Position numbers and translations under genes: made by a program. This document shows, piece by piece, positions 7,280 through 16,134 of a stretch of 35,537 nucleotides of DNA. Numbering within the stretch: position 1 is the first letter of the stretch; the number at the start of each line of letters is the position of its first letter. Origin of the DNA: Rhodopseudomonas sp. BR0M22. Its GTDB lineage: Bacteria; Pseudomonadota; Alphaproteobacteria; Rhizobiales; Xanthobacteraceae. The DNA is taken from assembly GCF_010907035.1 (NCBI RefSeq), contig NZ_QUMK01000061.1, forward strand, positions 1 to 35,537. The letters are read 5' to 3'. A model generated the notes under the pieces. That model searched no databases and was not told where the DNA came from. It saw only the letters and a program-made list of their open reading frames with translations.

Positions 7280-7864
7280 TTATTTCGCGGGCGCGGGAGC
7301 CGGAGCAGCCGGTTGCTGGGCCGATCCCTGCGCCGGCTTTGCGGCCGGGCCGGGCTGCGTCGCGGCGGCTGCAGCGGGCTGTTGCTGAGCCGTCGGATTG
7401 ATCCAGCATGCGTGCACGCGTCCACTGAGGCTGTCGGGGGATTTCGGGTCAATGGGACCCGATCGCACGACGCATCTGAACGCGGCCTGAATGTGCCCGG
7501 TCGGGCAGCCGAACCGGTCGTACATATCGAGGTGGCGGAACGCGGTGTCGAGGTCGTCTCGCCACATCAGCACCACCACGCGGCGGCCGAGCCAGACGCA
7601 TTCGGGATTGCCCGCCGGGCCGTTGATGGCCTGCGCCGCCTCGGCGAACTCGTCGGTCTTCTTCTGGCTTTCCTTGAGCGCGTCGGCTGTCGACTGGGCC
7701 GGCTGATTGTTGCCGGCCGCCGGCTGCTTCTGCGTCTGATCCTGCGCGCGCAGATCGCCGCTCTGGGCTATGGCGCCGCCGACGCCGATCGTCAGGGCAA
7801 GACCGCTCACCGCCAGGCAACGCAGCATCGCGTTCTGGAACTCAAGGATAACTCGTCGCATCAT
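7280..7864 (-). CDS. Small exported protein of the beta-glucan locus (possible NdvD counterpart)
   Basis: A 194-residue protein if begun at the ATG at 7864 (ATG ATG; the second is 7861), preceded by gagatcgggg. Residues about 12-35 (MLRCLAVSGLALTIGVGGAIAQ) form a signal peptide. A Gln/Asn-rich linker, a helix SQKKTDEFAEAAQAI, and a compact domain follow. The domain contains NPECVWLGRRVVVLMWRDDL, GCPTGHIQAAFRCVVR and VHACW: three or four Cys suited to periplasmic disulfides. The C-terminal 45 residues are Gln/Ala/Pro repeats. It lies 187 bp upstream of the ndvB-like gene on the same strand and is divergent from the ndvC-like gene. Bradyrhizobium japonicum has a third gene, ndvD, described as needed for cyclic glucan synthesis; position and type suggest this is its counterpart, but I cannot align them here. 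Confidence 0.7.
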   Translation of the reverse strand: MMRRVILEFQNAMLRCLAVSGLALTIGVGGAIAQSGDLRAQDQTQKQPAAGNNQPAQSTADALKESQKKTDEFAEAAQAINGPAGNPECVWLGRRVVVLMWRDDLDTAFRHLDMYDRFGCPTGHIQAAFRCVVRSGPIDPKSPDSLSGRVHACWINPTAQQQPAAAAATQPGPAAKPAQGSAQQPAAPAPAPAK

Positions 7865-7981
7865 GTCCCCGATCTCGTTGCCGGGCCACTGCGGCGCCGG
7901 TCCCATCCACCTGATGCCGCTTGAATTCGTCGCTGATAGGGCGTGGCCCTCGGCAGAATCCCATGACGGACATTTTGGATT

Positions 7982-9760
7982 TTGTCCAGCAATGCCAGCT
8001 CCTCCTCGGCAGCATGGCGACCAATTGATGCCCCATCAACATCGTGCGCCGCGGAGCCGGGAAGCGGAGGGGACACAACGCGGCCTTGGCAGATCGATCG
8101 CGAGCGGCTAATCGACGGGACCCTTTTTCAACGGACGGAATCCGAACCCTTGCGCACGCCGCTGCTGTTGATCCCGATCTCGTTGGCCATGATCTTTGGT
8201 GTGTGGTGGTGGATCGCCACGCCGATTACGCTCGAACGCGCGCCGATCGAGGCCGGGTCGAAACTGGAATGCGTGTCCTACGCGCCGTTCCGCGGCACGC
8301 AGACGCCGCTCGACCCGACCACCCATATCGACGCCGAGCAGATTGCGCAGGACATGGCGCAGCTCGCCAAGATTTCGAATTGCGTCCGGACCTATTCGAT
8401 CGACAATGGCCTCGATCAGCTTCCGCCGCTCGCCGCCAAGGTCGGGCTGAAAGTGCTGCAGGGCATCTGGCTGTCCAACGATCGTTCCAAGAATCTGGCG
8501 CAGATCGCCACCGCGGTCGGTCTCGTCAAGGCCTATCCTGACGTCATCACCGGACTGGTGGTCGGTAACGAAGTGCTGCTGCGCGGCGAGATGACAACGG
8601 CGGATCTGGCCGCGACCATCCGGCTGGTGAAGGCGCAGGCCAAGGTGCCTGTCACCTACGCCGACGTGTGGGAATACTGGCTGCGTAACCGCGAGATCTA
8701 CGACGCAGTCGATTTCGTGACGATTCACATTCTGCCGTATTGGGAGGACATGCCGGTCCGCGCCCGCTACGCCGCCAACCACGTCGATGCGATCCGCAAG
8801 CAGGTCGCGGTCGCGTTCCCAGGCAAGGAAATCCTGATCGGCGAAACCGGGTGGCCCAGCGCCGGCCGGATGCGGGAAGGCGCGCTGCCGTCGCGCGCCA
8901 ATCAGGCGCGGGTGGTGTCGGAGATCCTGACCCTGGCCAAGCGGGAACACTTCCGGGTCAATCTGATCGAGGCTTACGACCAGCCTTGGAAGCGCAACCT
9001 CGAAGGCACTGTCGGTGGCTACTGGGGCCTGATCGACGCCGATAGCCGCGCGTTGAAGTATCCGGCCGGCGAGCCGATCAGCAATTTCCCGCAATGGAAG
9101 ATCGCTGCCGGCGCCGGCATGGCTTTGAGCATCGTGGTGTTCTTGACCGCAATTCTGACGCTGCGTCGCCGTCCATGGTCGCCGCGTCTGGTGGCGTGGC
9201 TGGCGGTCGGCACCTCTGCAACGGTGGCGGGCATTCTTCTCGGCGTGGCCGTCGACAAGCTTTTGGTCGAAAGCTACGGCGTCGGGCGCTGGGCGCAGTG
9301 GAGCCTGCTGCTGGCGAGCGGCGTCGTGACACCGATCCTCGCCGCTCATGCGCTGATGTCGGGACGTTCGATTCCGACGTTCCTCGACCTATTCGGGCCG
9401 CGCGAAGATCGGACGCGATCGCTGGCGGCCTGGGCGCTCGGTCTGGCGGCGGCGGTGACGGTGCTGATCGGCGCAGAGACCGCGCTCGGATTCACCTTCG
9501 ATCCGCGCTATCGGGATTTCCCGTTCGCGGCGCTGACGATGGCGGTGGTGCCGTTGTTCATGCTGATGCTGGTCAACCGTCCGCAGCAGGGCGCCCGGCC
9601 GATCGCCGAAGCGTCGTTCGCCGGGCTGATCGCGGCATGTGCGCTCTACACGGTGTTCAACGAAGGGCCAAAGAACTGGCAGTCGCTGTGGACCTGCGCG
9701 GTCTATGCGATGCTGGCGCTCACGCTGTGGCGGGCGCGGGTCGCGCAAACCCCAAAATAA
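7982..9760 (+). CDS. ndvC: NdvC-like membrane GH17 glucan transglycosylase/branching protein
   Basis: A 592-residue frame. The first available start in frame is TTG at 7982; a shorter start at TTG 8150, next to the first membrane helix (about residues 60-80), is equally possible. One N-terminal helix is followed by a GH17-type domain (about 90-370) with the two catalytic glutamates in VVGNEVLLRG and GETGWPSAG. Six or seven hydrophobic helices follow to the C-terminus (about 375-590). There is no GT2 domain. The layout fits NdvC of Bradyrhizobium japonicum, a membrane protein related to beta-1,3-glucanases and needed for beta-1,6 linkages in cyclic beta-(1,3),(1,6)-glucan. The GH17 domain resembles the one in the NdvB-like neighbour throughout. 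The last 41 bp overlap the convergent membrane-protein gene. Confidence 0.8.
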   Translation: MSSNASSSSAAWRPIDAPSTSCAAEPGSGGDTTRPWQIDRERLIDGTLFQRTESEPLRTPLLLIPISLAMIFGVWWWIATPITLERAPIEAGSKLECVSYAPFRGTQTPLDPTTHIDAEQIAQDMAQLAKISNCVRTYSIDNGLDQLPPLAAKVGLKVLQGIWLSNDRSKNLAQIATAVGLVKAYPDVITGLVVGNEVLLRGEMTTADLAATIRLVKAQAKVPVTYADVWEYWLRNREIYDAVDFVTIHILPYWEDMPVRARYAANHVDAIRKQVAVAFPGKEILIGETGWPSAGRMREGALPSRANQARVVSEILTLAKREHFRVNLIEAYDQPWKRNLEGTVGGYWGLIDADSRALKYPAGEPISNFPQWKIAAGAGMALSIVVFLTAILTLRRRPWSPRLVAWLAVGTSATVAGILLGVAVDKLLVESYGVGRWAQWSLLLASGVVTPILAAHALMSGRSIPTFLDLFGPREDRTRSLAAWALGLAAAVTVLIGAETALGFTFDPRYRDFPFAALTMAVVPLFMLMLVNRPQQGARPIAEASFAGLIAACALYTVFNEGPKNWQSLWTCAVYAMLALTLWRARVAQTPK

Positions 9761-10100
9761 GCAGGCCGATCGCAATTCCCGACAGCGCGATATTGTAGAG
9801 CACGATGCCGAAGCCGGCGCAGATCAGTCCGCCGGTCAGCAGCACGATCGACGGCCTGATAAAGTGCAGTGCCGCGATCACCAGCGCGGCGATTCCGAAC
9901 ACCGAGTTCTGGAACAGATACGTCATCAGCGTTCGGGATTTGCAGAGCATCGACCGCAGGCCGGCGTCGCAGGCCAGCGCAACCGTCGACAGCTCGATCG
10001 CGAGATAGCGCAAGTACAGGGCATAGCCGACGGTCGCAAAGCCGACGATCAGCAGGAATTGCACCTGATAGGGGGTGAGGCGGAACGGCTTCTTCTTCAT
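9720..10100 (-). CDS. Four-helix integral membrane protein, function unknown
   Basis: A 126-residue protein starting MKKKPFRLTPYQVQFLLIV. Four hydrophobic segments are visible at about residues 14-36, 60-80, 82-102 and 104-120. Two Cys (about residues 44 and 53) sit in the polar loop between helices 1 and 2 (ACDAGLRSMLCKS), possibly a periplasmic disulfide. The basic KKK start suggests a cytoplasmic N-terminus. I do not recognise a named family. It converges on the ndvC-like gene with a 41-bp tail overlap and lies downstream of the SPOR-like gene on the same strand, 72 bp away. No clear Shine-Dalgarno is seen. Confidence 0.65.
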   Translation of the reverse strand: MKKKPFRLTPYQVQFLLIVGFATVGYALYLRYLAIELSTVALACDAGLRSMLCKSRTLMTYLFQNSVFGIAALVIAALHFIRPSIVLLTGGLICAGFGIVLYNIALSGIAIGLLILGFARPAPATA

Positions 10101-10172
10101 GGCGTGATTATGCTGCGCTTCCTGGGGGCGAACAAGCTGGTGCGGCGGTCGTGACGATGACCGCTCGGGCTT

Positions 10173-11567
10173 TTAGCGGATGCCGAGGATCGATGACAGG
10201 GCAGATGGCTGTGGCGGCGGCGGTGTCTCTTGCGGCGGCGCCGGGGCGGGCGGCGGTTCCGACTGCAACGTGACCCGCTCGCGATGCCGGCGTGTCGGAT
10301 GCTTCGGGGGCGGTTGCGGCGCGCTGGCTGGTGCGACCATTGGCAGTCGCTGACCATCGTAAACCGAGGCCTCGCAGGCCCGATCCGCACTGCCGAGTGT
10401 CGCGCAGACTTTTGCCGCTGCGGCGGCATCGCCGATCGGACCGGCCACCAGTCGCAACTGGCTCGAATTGCCGTTTTCCTTGATCATGATGATCGGCTGC
10501 AGGCCTTCGAGCGTCTTGTGGGTTTTCGACAGCTTGCGCCATAGACCGCGCAAACCCTCGACGGTGTTGGCGGAGCCAAGATCGACGCCGAACTCGGTGC
10601 GAGGGGCCGGGGTTTCCGGGACCACCTCGGGAGCAGTCGGAATCTCCGGGGTCGATGCCGCTTTTGTTTCGAGCAGCTTTGCCGCTCCGGGATCAGGCGG
10701 CGCCAGAATCGACCGGGACGGGATCAGGGGCGTGGTCGAGATCGCCGCGGTCGTAGTCTGCGCTACGGGAGGCTGCGGCGGTGCGGGTTCGAGGCGATGC
10801 TTGTCGGGCCTAGATTTTTCTTGAGAAACTTCGGCCAGGCGTTTCTCTTCCGAGGGCTTTTTCGCTTCGAGTTGAACGGGAGGCGCGACCGGAGGCGCAG
10901 CCGCAGGCGCTATTGCCGGCGAGGCTGGAGCGGGCTCGGCAGCGACGATCGATGCTGTTGGCTGCGGCGGAGCTGCAGCGGGAGGTGGTTCGATTGCACC
11001 CCATTTTCTGGCGGGGGCGACGGTGCCGTTCGGTTTGGCCTCGACCGCCGGCATGGCTGGTGCAGTCGACACGGCTGGTGCCGCCGGCTTGGCGGGGATT
11101 TCCGGTAAAGATGCGGCAGCTCCCCACCGATCCATTGGGGTGTCGGCAGCGGCGGCCGGCGGTTTGCCGTTCCCGGTCGGCTCGCGGGCAATTGAGCCGG
11201 TGACTGAATCGAGACCTTGCTCGAGAGTTCCGACCCGCGCGTAGAGCCGGTCACGGTCGGTGTTCAGCGTGTCGATGGCGGCCGTCAGCCGGCTGGTGGC
11301 CGTCTGGGTGTCCTTGGCAAGGCGCTGAATCATCTGCGACTGCTTGGCGACTTCCGTCGCCGCAGTCTGCTCCTGGCGCCTGTCGGAGGCGTTCTGGACA
11401 GCCATGATAGCGAGCACCACCGCCCCGAGTGAGGCCGCCGCCCACGAGCCGAGGCGCCATTTGTCCTGAGGGCCGAGGTCTTCCTCGTCCGCCAGGAGAT
11501 GCGTCAGCCAGCCGCCGGTCTCCTCGGTCGAGAAGCTGTCTGCCAGATCGTCGGTCTTTCTGGCCAT
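10173..11567 (-). CDS. Membrane-anchored Pro/Ala-rich protein with SPOR-like C-terminal domain
   Basis: A 464-residue protein. A charged N-terminal segment of about 38 residues ([19 protein letters not shown] onwards) is followed by one transmembrane helix (about 40-58, [18 protein letters not shown]). A predicted coiled coil (about 60-125) comes next. A long low-complexity Pro/Ala/Lys-rich spacer follows (about 130-320). Residues about 322-410 contain [40 protein letters not shown] and [13 protein letters not shown], the strand-helix-strand pattern of a SPOR domain (binding denuded peptidoglycan at septa). A Pro-rich tail ends it. The topology is that of a cell-division or envelope-spanning protein. 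It is divergent from glmU, which supplies the peptidoglycan precursor. The SPOR assignment comes from pattern reading only. Confidence 0.7.
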   Translation of the reverse strand: MARKTDDLADSFSTEETGGWLTHLLADEEDLGPQDKWRLGSWAAASLGAVVLAIMAVQNASDRRQEQTAATEVAKQSQMIQRLAKDTQTATSRLTAAIDTLNTDRDRLYARVGTLEQGLDSVTGSIAREPTGNGKPPAAAADTPMDRWGAAASLPEIPAKPAAPAVSTAPAMPAVEAKPNGTVAPARKWGAIEPPPAAAPPQPTASIVAAEPAPASPAIAPAAAPPVAPPVQLEAKKPSEEKRLAEVSQEKSRPDKHRLEPAPPQPPVAQTTTAAISTTPLIPSRSILAPPDPGAAKLLETKAASTPEIPTAPEVVPETPAPRTEFGVDLGSANTVEGLRGLWRKLSKTHKTLEGLQPIIMIKENGNSSQLRLVAGPIGDAAAAAKVCATLGSADRACEASVYDGQRLPMVAPASAPQPPPKHPTRRHRERVTLQSEPPPAPAPPQETPPPPQPSALSSILGIR

Positions 11568-11733
11568 CGGATGGTCTCAAAGCCTTGGGCGTGCAACGCG
11601 AATCAGATCGCCAACAGTATCAGGGAATTGCCGTTTTCAGGTGGGCCGCGATGCTGGCGGAGGCGGGAATGGCGTTTCCACTTCGGCGCAAAACGCTCTA
11701 AGAGGGCCGCACCAGCAAATGACGGATCTTGGA

Positions 11734-13092
11734 ATGACTGCCAGAACCAGCCTGACGATCGTGCTTGCAGCCGGTGAGGGGACGCGGATGCGATCTTCGC
11801 TGCCGAAGGTGCTGAACCCAGTTGCAGGTCGCTCGCTGCTCGCCCATGTGCTGAGCGCGGCACCGCACGGGGATCATGATCGGCTGGCGGTGGTGATCGG
11901 TCCCGATCATCAGGCGGTCGGCGACGAGGCCAAACGGGTTCGTGCGGACGCGGCGATTTATATTCAGGCACAGCGGCTCGGCACCGCACATGCGGTGCTC
12001 GCGGCGCGTGAGGCGATTGCCCAAGGTGCCGACGATCTGCTGATTGCGTTCGGCGATACGCCGCTGATCTCGGCCGAGACCTTCGCACGCTTGCGCGCGC
12101 CGCTACGCAACGGCTCGTCACTGGTGGTACTCGGTTTCCGCGCGGCCGATCCGACCGGCTATGGCCGGCTGGTCGTCGAGGACGGCAGGCTCACGGCGAT
12201 CCGCGAGCAGGCGGATGCCAGTGCGGACGAACTGAAGATCACGCTGTGCAACGCCGGTGTAATGGCGATCGACGGCAAGATCGCGCTCGACGTGCTCGAC
12301 AAGATCGGGAACGCCAATGCCAAGGGCGAATACTATCTGACCGATGCGGTCGGGATCGTTCGCGATCTCGGCCTGACCGCCAGCGTGATCGAGACCAGCG
12401 AGGACGAGGTCCGCGGCATCAACACCAAGGCGCAACTCGCTGAGGCAGAGACCGTGATGCAGACTCGGCTGCGCCAGGCCGCAATGGCGTCGGGCGTCAC
12501 GCTGATCGCGCCGGACACCGTTTACCTCGCTGCCGATACGACGTTCGGCAAGGACGTGGTCATCGAACCGTTCGTGGTGATCGGCCCCGGCGTCTCGATC
12601 GCCGACGGTGCGGTGATCCACTCGTTCTCGCATCTTTCCGAAGCCAAGATTGGCAGCAAGGCGCAGGTCGGTCCCTATGCGCGGTTGCGGCCGGGAACGT
12701 CGCTCGGCGAGGGCGCCAAGATCGGCAATTTCGTCGAGACCAAAGCGGCGCAGATCGACGCCGGCGCCAAGGTCAATCATCTGACCTATATCGGCGATGC
12801 CCATATCGGCGCTTCCGCCAATATCGGCGCCGGCACCATCACCTGCAATTACGACGGCTTCGACAAGCACAAGACCGAGATCGGGGCGGGCGCATTCATC
12901 GGCTCGAATTCGTCGCTGGTCGCGCCGGTCAAGATCGGCACCGGCGCCTATGTCGGCTCCGGCTCAGTGATCACCAAGGACGTGCCGGACGACGCGCTGG
13001 CGGTCGAACGCAATGTGCAGACCGCCAAGGACGGCTGGGCCAAGCGCTTCCGGGACGCCAAGGCGCGCCATCGCAAGCCGAAGGGGCATTGA
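11734..13092 (+). CDS. glmU: Bifunctional GlmU: glucosamine-1-P acetyltransferase / GlcNAc-1-P uridyltransferase
   Basis: A 452-residue protein making UDP-GlcNAc for peptidoglycan and lipid A in the cytoplasm. The N-terminal nucleotidyltransferase carries [17 protein letters not shown] (residues about 11-27), GTAHAV and FGDTPLI. The C-terminal half (from about 240) shows the hexapeptide repeats of a left-handed beta helix, with the acetyltransferase His in [11 protein letters not shown] and the acetyl-CoA-binding block [13 protein letters not shown] chose the ATG at 11734 because it places the pyrophosphorylase motif about ten residues from the start, as in the family. An ATG at 11719 (five extra residues) is also possible; both lack a strong Shine-Dalgarno. 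glmS follows 126 bp downstream on the same strand. Confidence 0.96.
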   Translation: MTARTSLTIVLAAGEGTRMRSSLPKVLNPVAGRSLLAHVLSAAPHGDHDRLAVVIGPDHQAVGDEAKRVRADAAIYIQAQRLGTAHAVLAAREAIAQGADDLLIAFGDTPLISAETFARLRAPLRNGSSLVVLGFRAADPTGYGRLVVEDGRLTAIREQADASADELKITLCNAGVMAIDGKIALDVLDKIGNANAKGEYYLTDAVGIVRDLGLTASVIETSEDEVRGINTKAQLAEAETVMQTRLRQAAMASGVTLIAPDTVYLAADTTFGKDVVIEPFVVIGPGVSIADGAVIHSFSHLSEAKIGSKAQVGPYARLRPGTSLGEGAKIGNFVETKAAQIDAGAKVNHLTYIGDAHIGASANIGAGTITCNYDGFDKHKTEIGAGAFIGSNSSLVAPVKIGTGAYVGSGSVITKDVPDDALAVERNVQTAKDGWAKRFRDAKARHRKPKGH

Positions 13093-13218
13093 CGCCACCG
13101 GTTTGGTTTAACCTTGTGTCAAATCGCAATAATTGTTGACTACCAAGGCTTTCGCAGAAGCCGCTAGAAGTCGGGAGCGCCGACGGGGCGCCCGGCGAAC
13201 TGGGGATCATTCAACCGC

Positions 13219-15045
13219 ATGTGCGGCATCATCGGAATTCTGGGACGTGGACCGGTTGCCGAGCAACTGGTCGATTCGCTGAAGCGGCTCGAGTACCGCG
13301 GATATGACTCGGCCGGCGTCGCAACGCTCGAAGGCGGTGAGCTCGTGCGCCGCCGGGCCGAAGGCAAGTTGAAGAATCTCGAGGCGGTGCTGAAGCGGCA
13401 GCCGCTCTCTGGCCACGTTGGGATCGGCCACACCCGCTGGGCAACTCACGGCAAGCCGAACGAAGCCAACGCGCATCCGCACGCGGCGTCCGGCGTCGCG
13501 GTCGTGCACAACGGCATCATCGAGAATTTCCGCGAGCTGCGTGACGAGCTCGAGGGTGGCGGAGCGACCTTCGCCAGCGAGACCGACACCGAAGTCGTCG
13601 CGCATCTGGTCAATTCGTTTCTGGCCAAGGGATTGTCGCCGCAGGACGCGGTGAAGGCGGCGCTGCCGCGGCTGCGCGGAGCGTTCGCGTTGGCCTTCGT
13701 GTTCAAGGGCTACGACGATCTGATGATCGGTGCGCGCAAAGGCTCGCCGTTGGCGATCGGCTACGGCGATGGCGAGATGTATCTCGGCTCGGATGCCATC
13801 GCGCTGGCGCCGCTCACCGACGACATCAGCTATCTCGACGATGGCGACTGGGTGGTGCTGACCCACACCAGCGCCGAAGTCCGCGATACCAAGGGGGACG
13901 TCGTCAAGCGCGAGGTGATGAAGTCGGGCGCGTCGTCGTTCGTGGTCGACAAGGCGAACTATCGCCACTTCATGGCCAAGGAGATCCACGAGCAGCCGGA
14001 AGTCGTCGGCCACACCCTGGCACGCTATCTCGATATGGCGAGCGAGCGGATCGCGTTGCCGATGAAGCTGCCGTTCGACTTCAAGGACGTCCAGCAGCTC
14101 TCGATCACGGCCTGCGGGACCGCGAACTACGCCGGTTACGTCGCCAAATATTGGTTCGAGCGTTTCGCGCGGTTGCCGGTCGAGATCGATATCGCGTCGG
14201 AATTCCGCTATCGCGAGGCGCCGCTGCGCAAGGGCGATCTGGCGATCTTCATTTCGCAGTCGGGCGAGACCGCCGACACGCTGGCGGCGCTCCGCTACGC
14301 CAAGGAGCAGGGGCTGCACACGCTGTCGGTGGTCAACGTTCCGACCTCGACCATCGCTCGCGAAAGCGAGGTGGTGATGCCGACCCTGGCCGGCCCCGAG
14401 ATCGGCGTGGCATCCACCAAGGCGTTCACCTGTCAGCTCACGGCGCTGGCGGCGCTGGCGATCGCGGCCGGGCGGGCGCGCGGCACCTTGACCGATGACG
14501 ACGAAGCCAAGCTGTTGCACGGCCTGATCGAGCTGCCGCGGCTGATGGCGGCGGCGCTGACGCACGAGCCGCAGATCGAGCGGCTGGCGCGCGACATTTC
14601 CAAAGCTCAGGACGTGCTCTATCTCGGCCGTGGCACGTCGTATCCGCTGGCCCTGGAAGGCGCGCTGAAACTGAAGGAAATCTCCTACATTCACGCAGAG
14701 GGTTATGCCGCCGGCGAACTCAAGCACGGCCCAATCGCACTGATCGACGAGAAGATGCCGGTGGTGGTGATCGCGCCTTACGACAGGGTGTTCGAGAAGA
14801 CCGTCTCCAACATGCAGGAAGTGGCCGCGCGCGGCGGCCGGATCATCCTGATGACCGATGCCAAGGGCGCCGAAGAGGCCACCGTCGACTCAATGGTGAC
14901 GATCGTGATGCCGGACATGGCGTCGGCTTTCACCCCGATGGTCTATGCCATCCCGGTGCAACTGCTCGCCTATCACACGGCCGTCGTGATGGGCACCGAC
15001 GTCGACCAGCCGCGCAATCTGGCGAAGTCGGTGACGGTGGAATAG
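13219..15045 (+). CDS. glmS: Glutamine--fructose-6-phosphate aminotransferase (isomerizing)
   Basis: A 608-residue protein, the usual length. It begins MCGIIGILGRGPVAEQL; Cys2 becomes the N-terminal nucleophile of the class II glutamine amidotransferase domain after Met removal. RWATHGKPN and VVHNGIIENF mark that domain. Two SIS isomerase domains follow, with ITACGTANYAGYVAKYW, FISQSGETADTLAALR and LGRGTSYPLALEGALKLKE, and the C-terminal DQPRNLAKSVTVE that carries the closing tail. It makes glucosamine-6-phosphate, the first committed step to UDP-GlcNAc, and acts just before GlmU (with GlmM, not present here). gggatc upstream of the ATG may serve as ribosome-binding site. No glmS-ribozyme-like leader is expected or seen. 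Confidence 0.98.
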   Translation: MCGIIGILGRGPVAEQLVDSLKRLEYRGYDSAGVATLEGGELVRRRAEGKLKNLEAVLKRQPLSGHVGIGHTRWATHGKPNEANAHPHAASGVAVVHNGIIENFRELRDELEGGGATFASETDTEVVAHLVNSFLAKGLSPQDAVKAALPRLRGAFALAFVFKGYDDLMIGARKGSPLAIGYGDGEMYLGSDAIALAPLTDDISYLDDGDWVVLTHTSAEVRDTKGDVVKREVMKSGASSFVVDKANYRHFMAKEIHEQPEVVGHTLARYLDMASERIALPMKLPFDFKDVQQLSITACGTANYAGYVAKYWFERFARLPVEIDIASEFRYREAPLRKGDLAIFISQSGETADTLAALRYAKEQGLHTLSVVNVPTSTIARESEVVMPTLAGPEIGVASTKAFTCQLTALAALAIAAGRARGTLTDDDEAKLLHGLIELPRLMAAALTHEPQIERLARDISKAQDVLYLGRGTSYPLALEGALKLKEISYIHAEGYAAGELKHGPIALIDEKMPVVVIAPYDRVFEKTVSNMQEVAARGGRIILMTDAKGAEEATVDSMVTIVMPDMASAFTPMVYAIPVQLLAYHTAVVMGTDVDQPRNLAKSVTVE

Positions 15046-15120
15046 GGCGTTCGCGCCTCCAGCGGGCCCTCGGCGCGAAGCGGTCGCAGAGATCTGCCGC
15101 GGCATCCGGCAAGTTGTCGC

Positions 15121-15148
15121 GGCCGGCCGGCTGTCCACACCGGCCGGT
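15121..15148 (+). terminator. GC-rich hairpin after glmS, possible terminator
   Basis: CCGGCCGG is repeated on both sides of a short loop (ctgtccaca), followed by ttgttg. It lies about 75 bp after the glmS stop. The T-run is weak, and each arm is itself palindromic, so termination is uncertain. Confidence 0.35.
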
Positions 15149-15318
15149 TGTTGCTGGCTGCAGGAGCCCTTATATCTGGCGGCGTTGGCAGAACGCCGAA
15201 GTGCCGCGATCGAGCCTGGCCGGGTCGGATCGATCGCTTATCCCCAGGGCGGTCTGCTACACTGAACCTCGCGTCGGGGCTTCGGCCGCGACATCCGTAG
15301 CACCGACCTGGACTGCCG

Positions 15319-16113
15319 ATGACCGACCAGCTTCCGACCCCGACCGGCGATGTTCCGCCGGACCCGCCGCGCGGCGTGATGGGGCGTCTCCGCAATTACT
15401 TCCTGACAGGCCTGATCGTCGCCGGCCCGGTCGCAATCACCTTTTATCTGACCTGGTGGTTCGTGAACTGGGTGGACGGTTTCGTTCGCCCGTTGGTGCC
15501 ACCGGATTACCGTCCTGAAACCTATCTGCCGTTCGCGGTGCCCGGCTCCGGTCTGGTCGTCGCGTTCGTCGCCTTGACGTTGCTCGGCTTCCTCACCGCC
15601 AACCTGATCGGTCGCAGCCTGGTCGATCTCGGCGAACGGCTGCTCGGCCGGATGCCGGTGGTGCGGGCGATCTATCGCGGCCTCAAGCAGGTGTTCGAGA
15701 CGCTGTTCTCGGGCAATGGCAACAGCCTGCGCAAGGTCGGGCTGGTCGAATTTCCGTCGCCGGGCATGTGGTCGATCGTGCTGATCTCGCTGCCGCCGAA
15801 CCAGGAGGTCGCGACCAAGATCCCGAGCCAGGACGAGCACATCTCGGTGTTCCTGCCGTGCGCGCCGAACCCGACCACGGGCTTCTTCTTCTATGTCCCG
15901 CGGAGCAAGGTCATCCCGGTCGACATGAGCGCCGAGGAGGCCGCGACGCTGATCATGTCGGCCGGCGTGGTGCAGCCGGGTTCCGATCCGCAGAAGAAGA
16001 TCGCGGCGCTGGCGGCGACTGCGCTCGCGGCCAAGAAGGTCCGCGAACCCGGCGAGCCCGAATCGGCGTTCTCGCGCCGTCGCGTCACCAAGGCTCCCGA
16101 CAAGGTCGACTGA
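15319..16113 (+). CDS. DUF502-family inner-membrane protein
   Basis: A 264-residue protein. A Pro-rich start (MTDQLPTPTGDVPPDPPRG) precedes a first helix (about 27-50, YFLTGLIVAGPVAITFYLTW) and a second (about 72-98). The conserved DUF502 core follows: GRMPVVRAIYRGLKQVFETL, VGLVEFPSPGMWSIVLIS, VFLPCAPNPTTGFFFYVPRS and the acidic SAEEAATLIMSAGVVQP. The family is widespread in proteobacteria and plants (LIKE COV proteins) and its biochemical role is unresolved. It is a single-gene unit, 273 bp after glmS. In related genomes I would expect recG next on the opposite strand; here an 8-kb cassette intervenes. The C-terminal 50 residues are basic and likely disordered. Confidence 0.85.
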   Translation: MTDQLPTPTGDVPPDPPRGVMGRLRNYFLTGLIVAGPVAITFYLTWWFVNWVDGFVRPLVPPDYRPETYLPFAVPGSGLVVAFVALTLLGFLTANLIGRSLVDLGERLLGRMPVVRAIYRGLKQVFETLFSGNGNSLRKVGLVEFPSPGMWSIVLISLPPNQEVATKIPSQDEHISVFLPCAPNPTTGFFFYVPRSKVIPVDMSAEEAATLIMSAGVVQPGSDPQKKIAALAATALAAKKVREPGEPESAFSRRRVTKAPDKVD

Positions 16114-16134
16114 TCCGTCGATCTGCCGGGGGCG

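Noticed and set aside
13093-13218. Possible riboswitch or ribozyme ahead of glmS
   Set aside because: The glmS ribozyme is a Firmicutes feature and the 126-bp gap has no matching core. Only an AT-rich stretch near 13110-13145 suggests a promoter, and no well-spaced -35/-10 pair was found.
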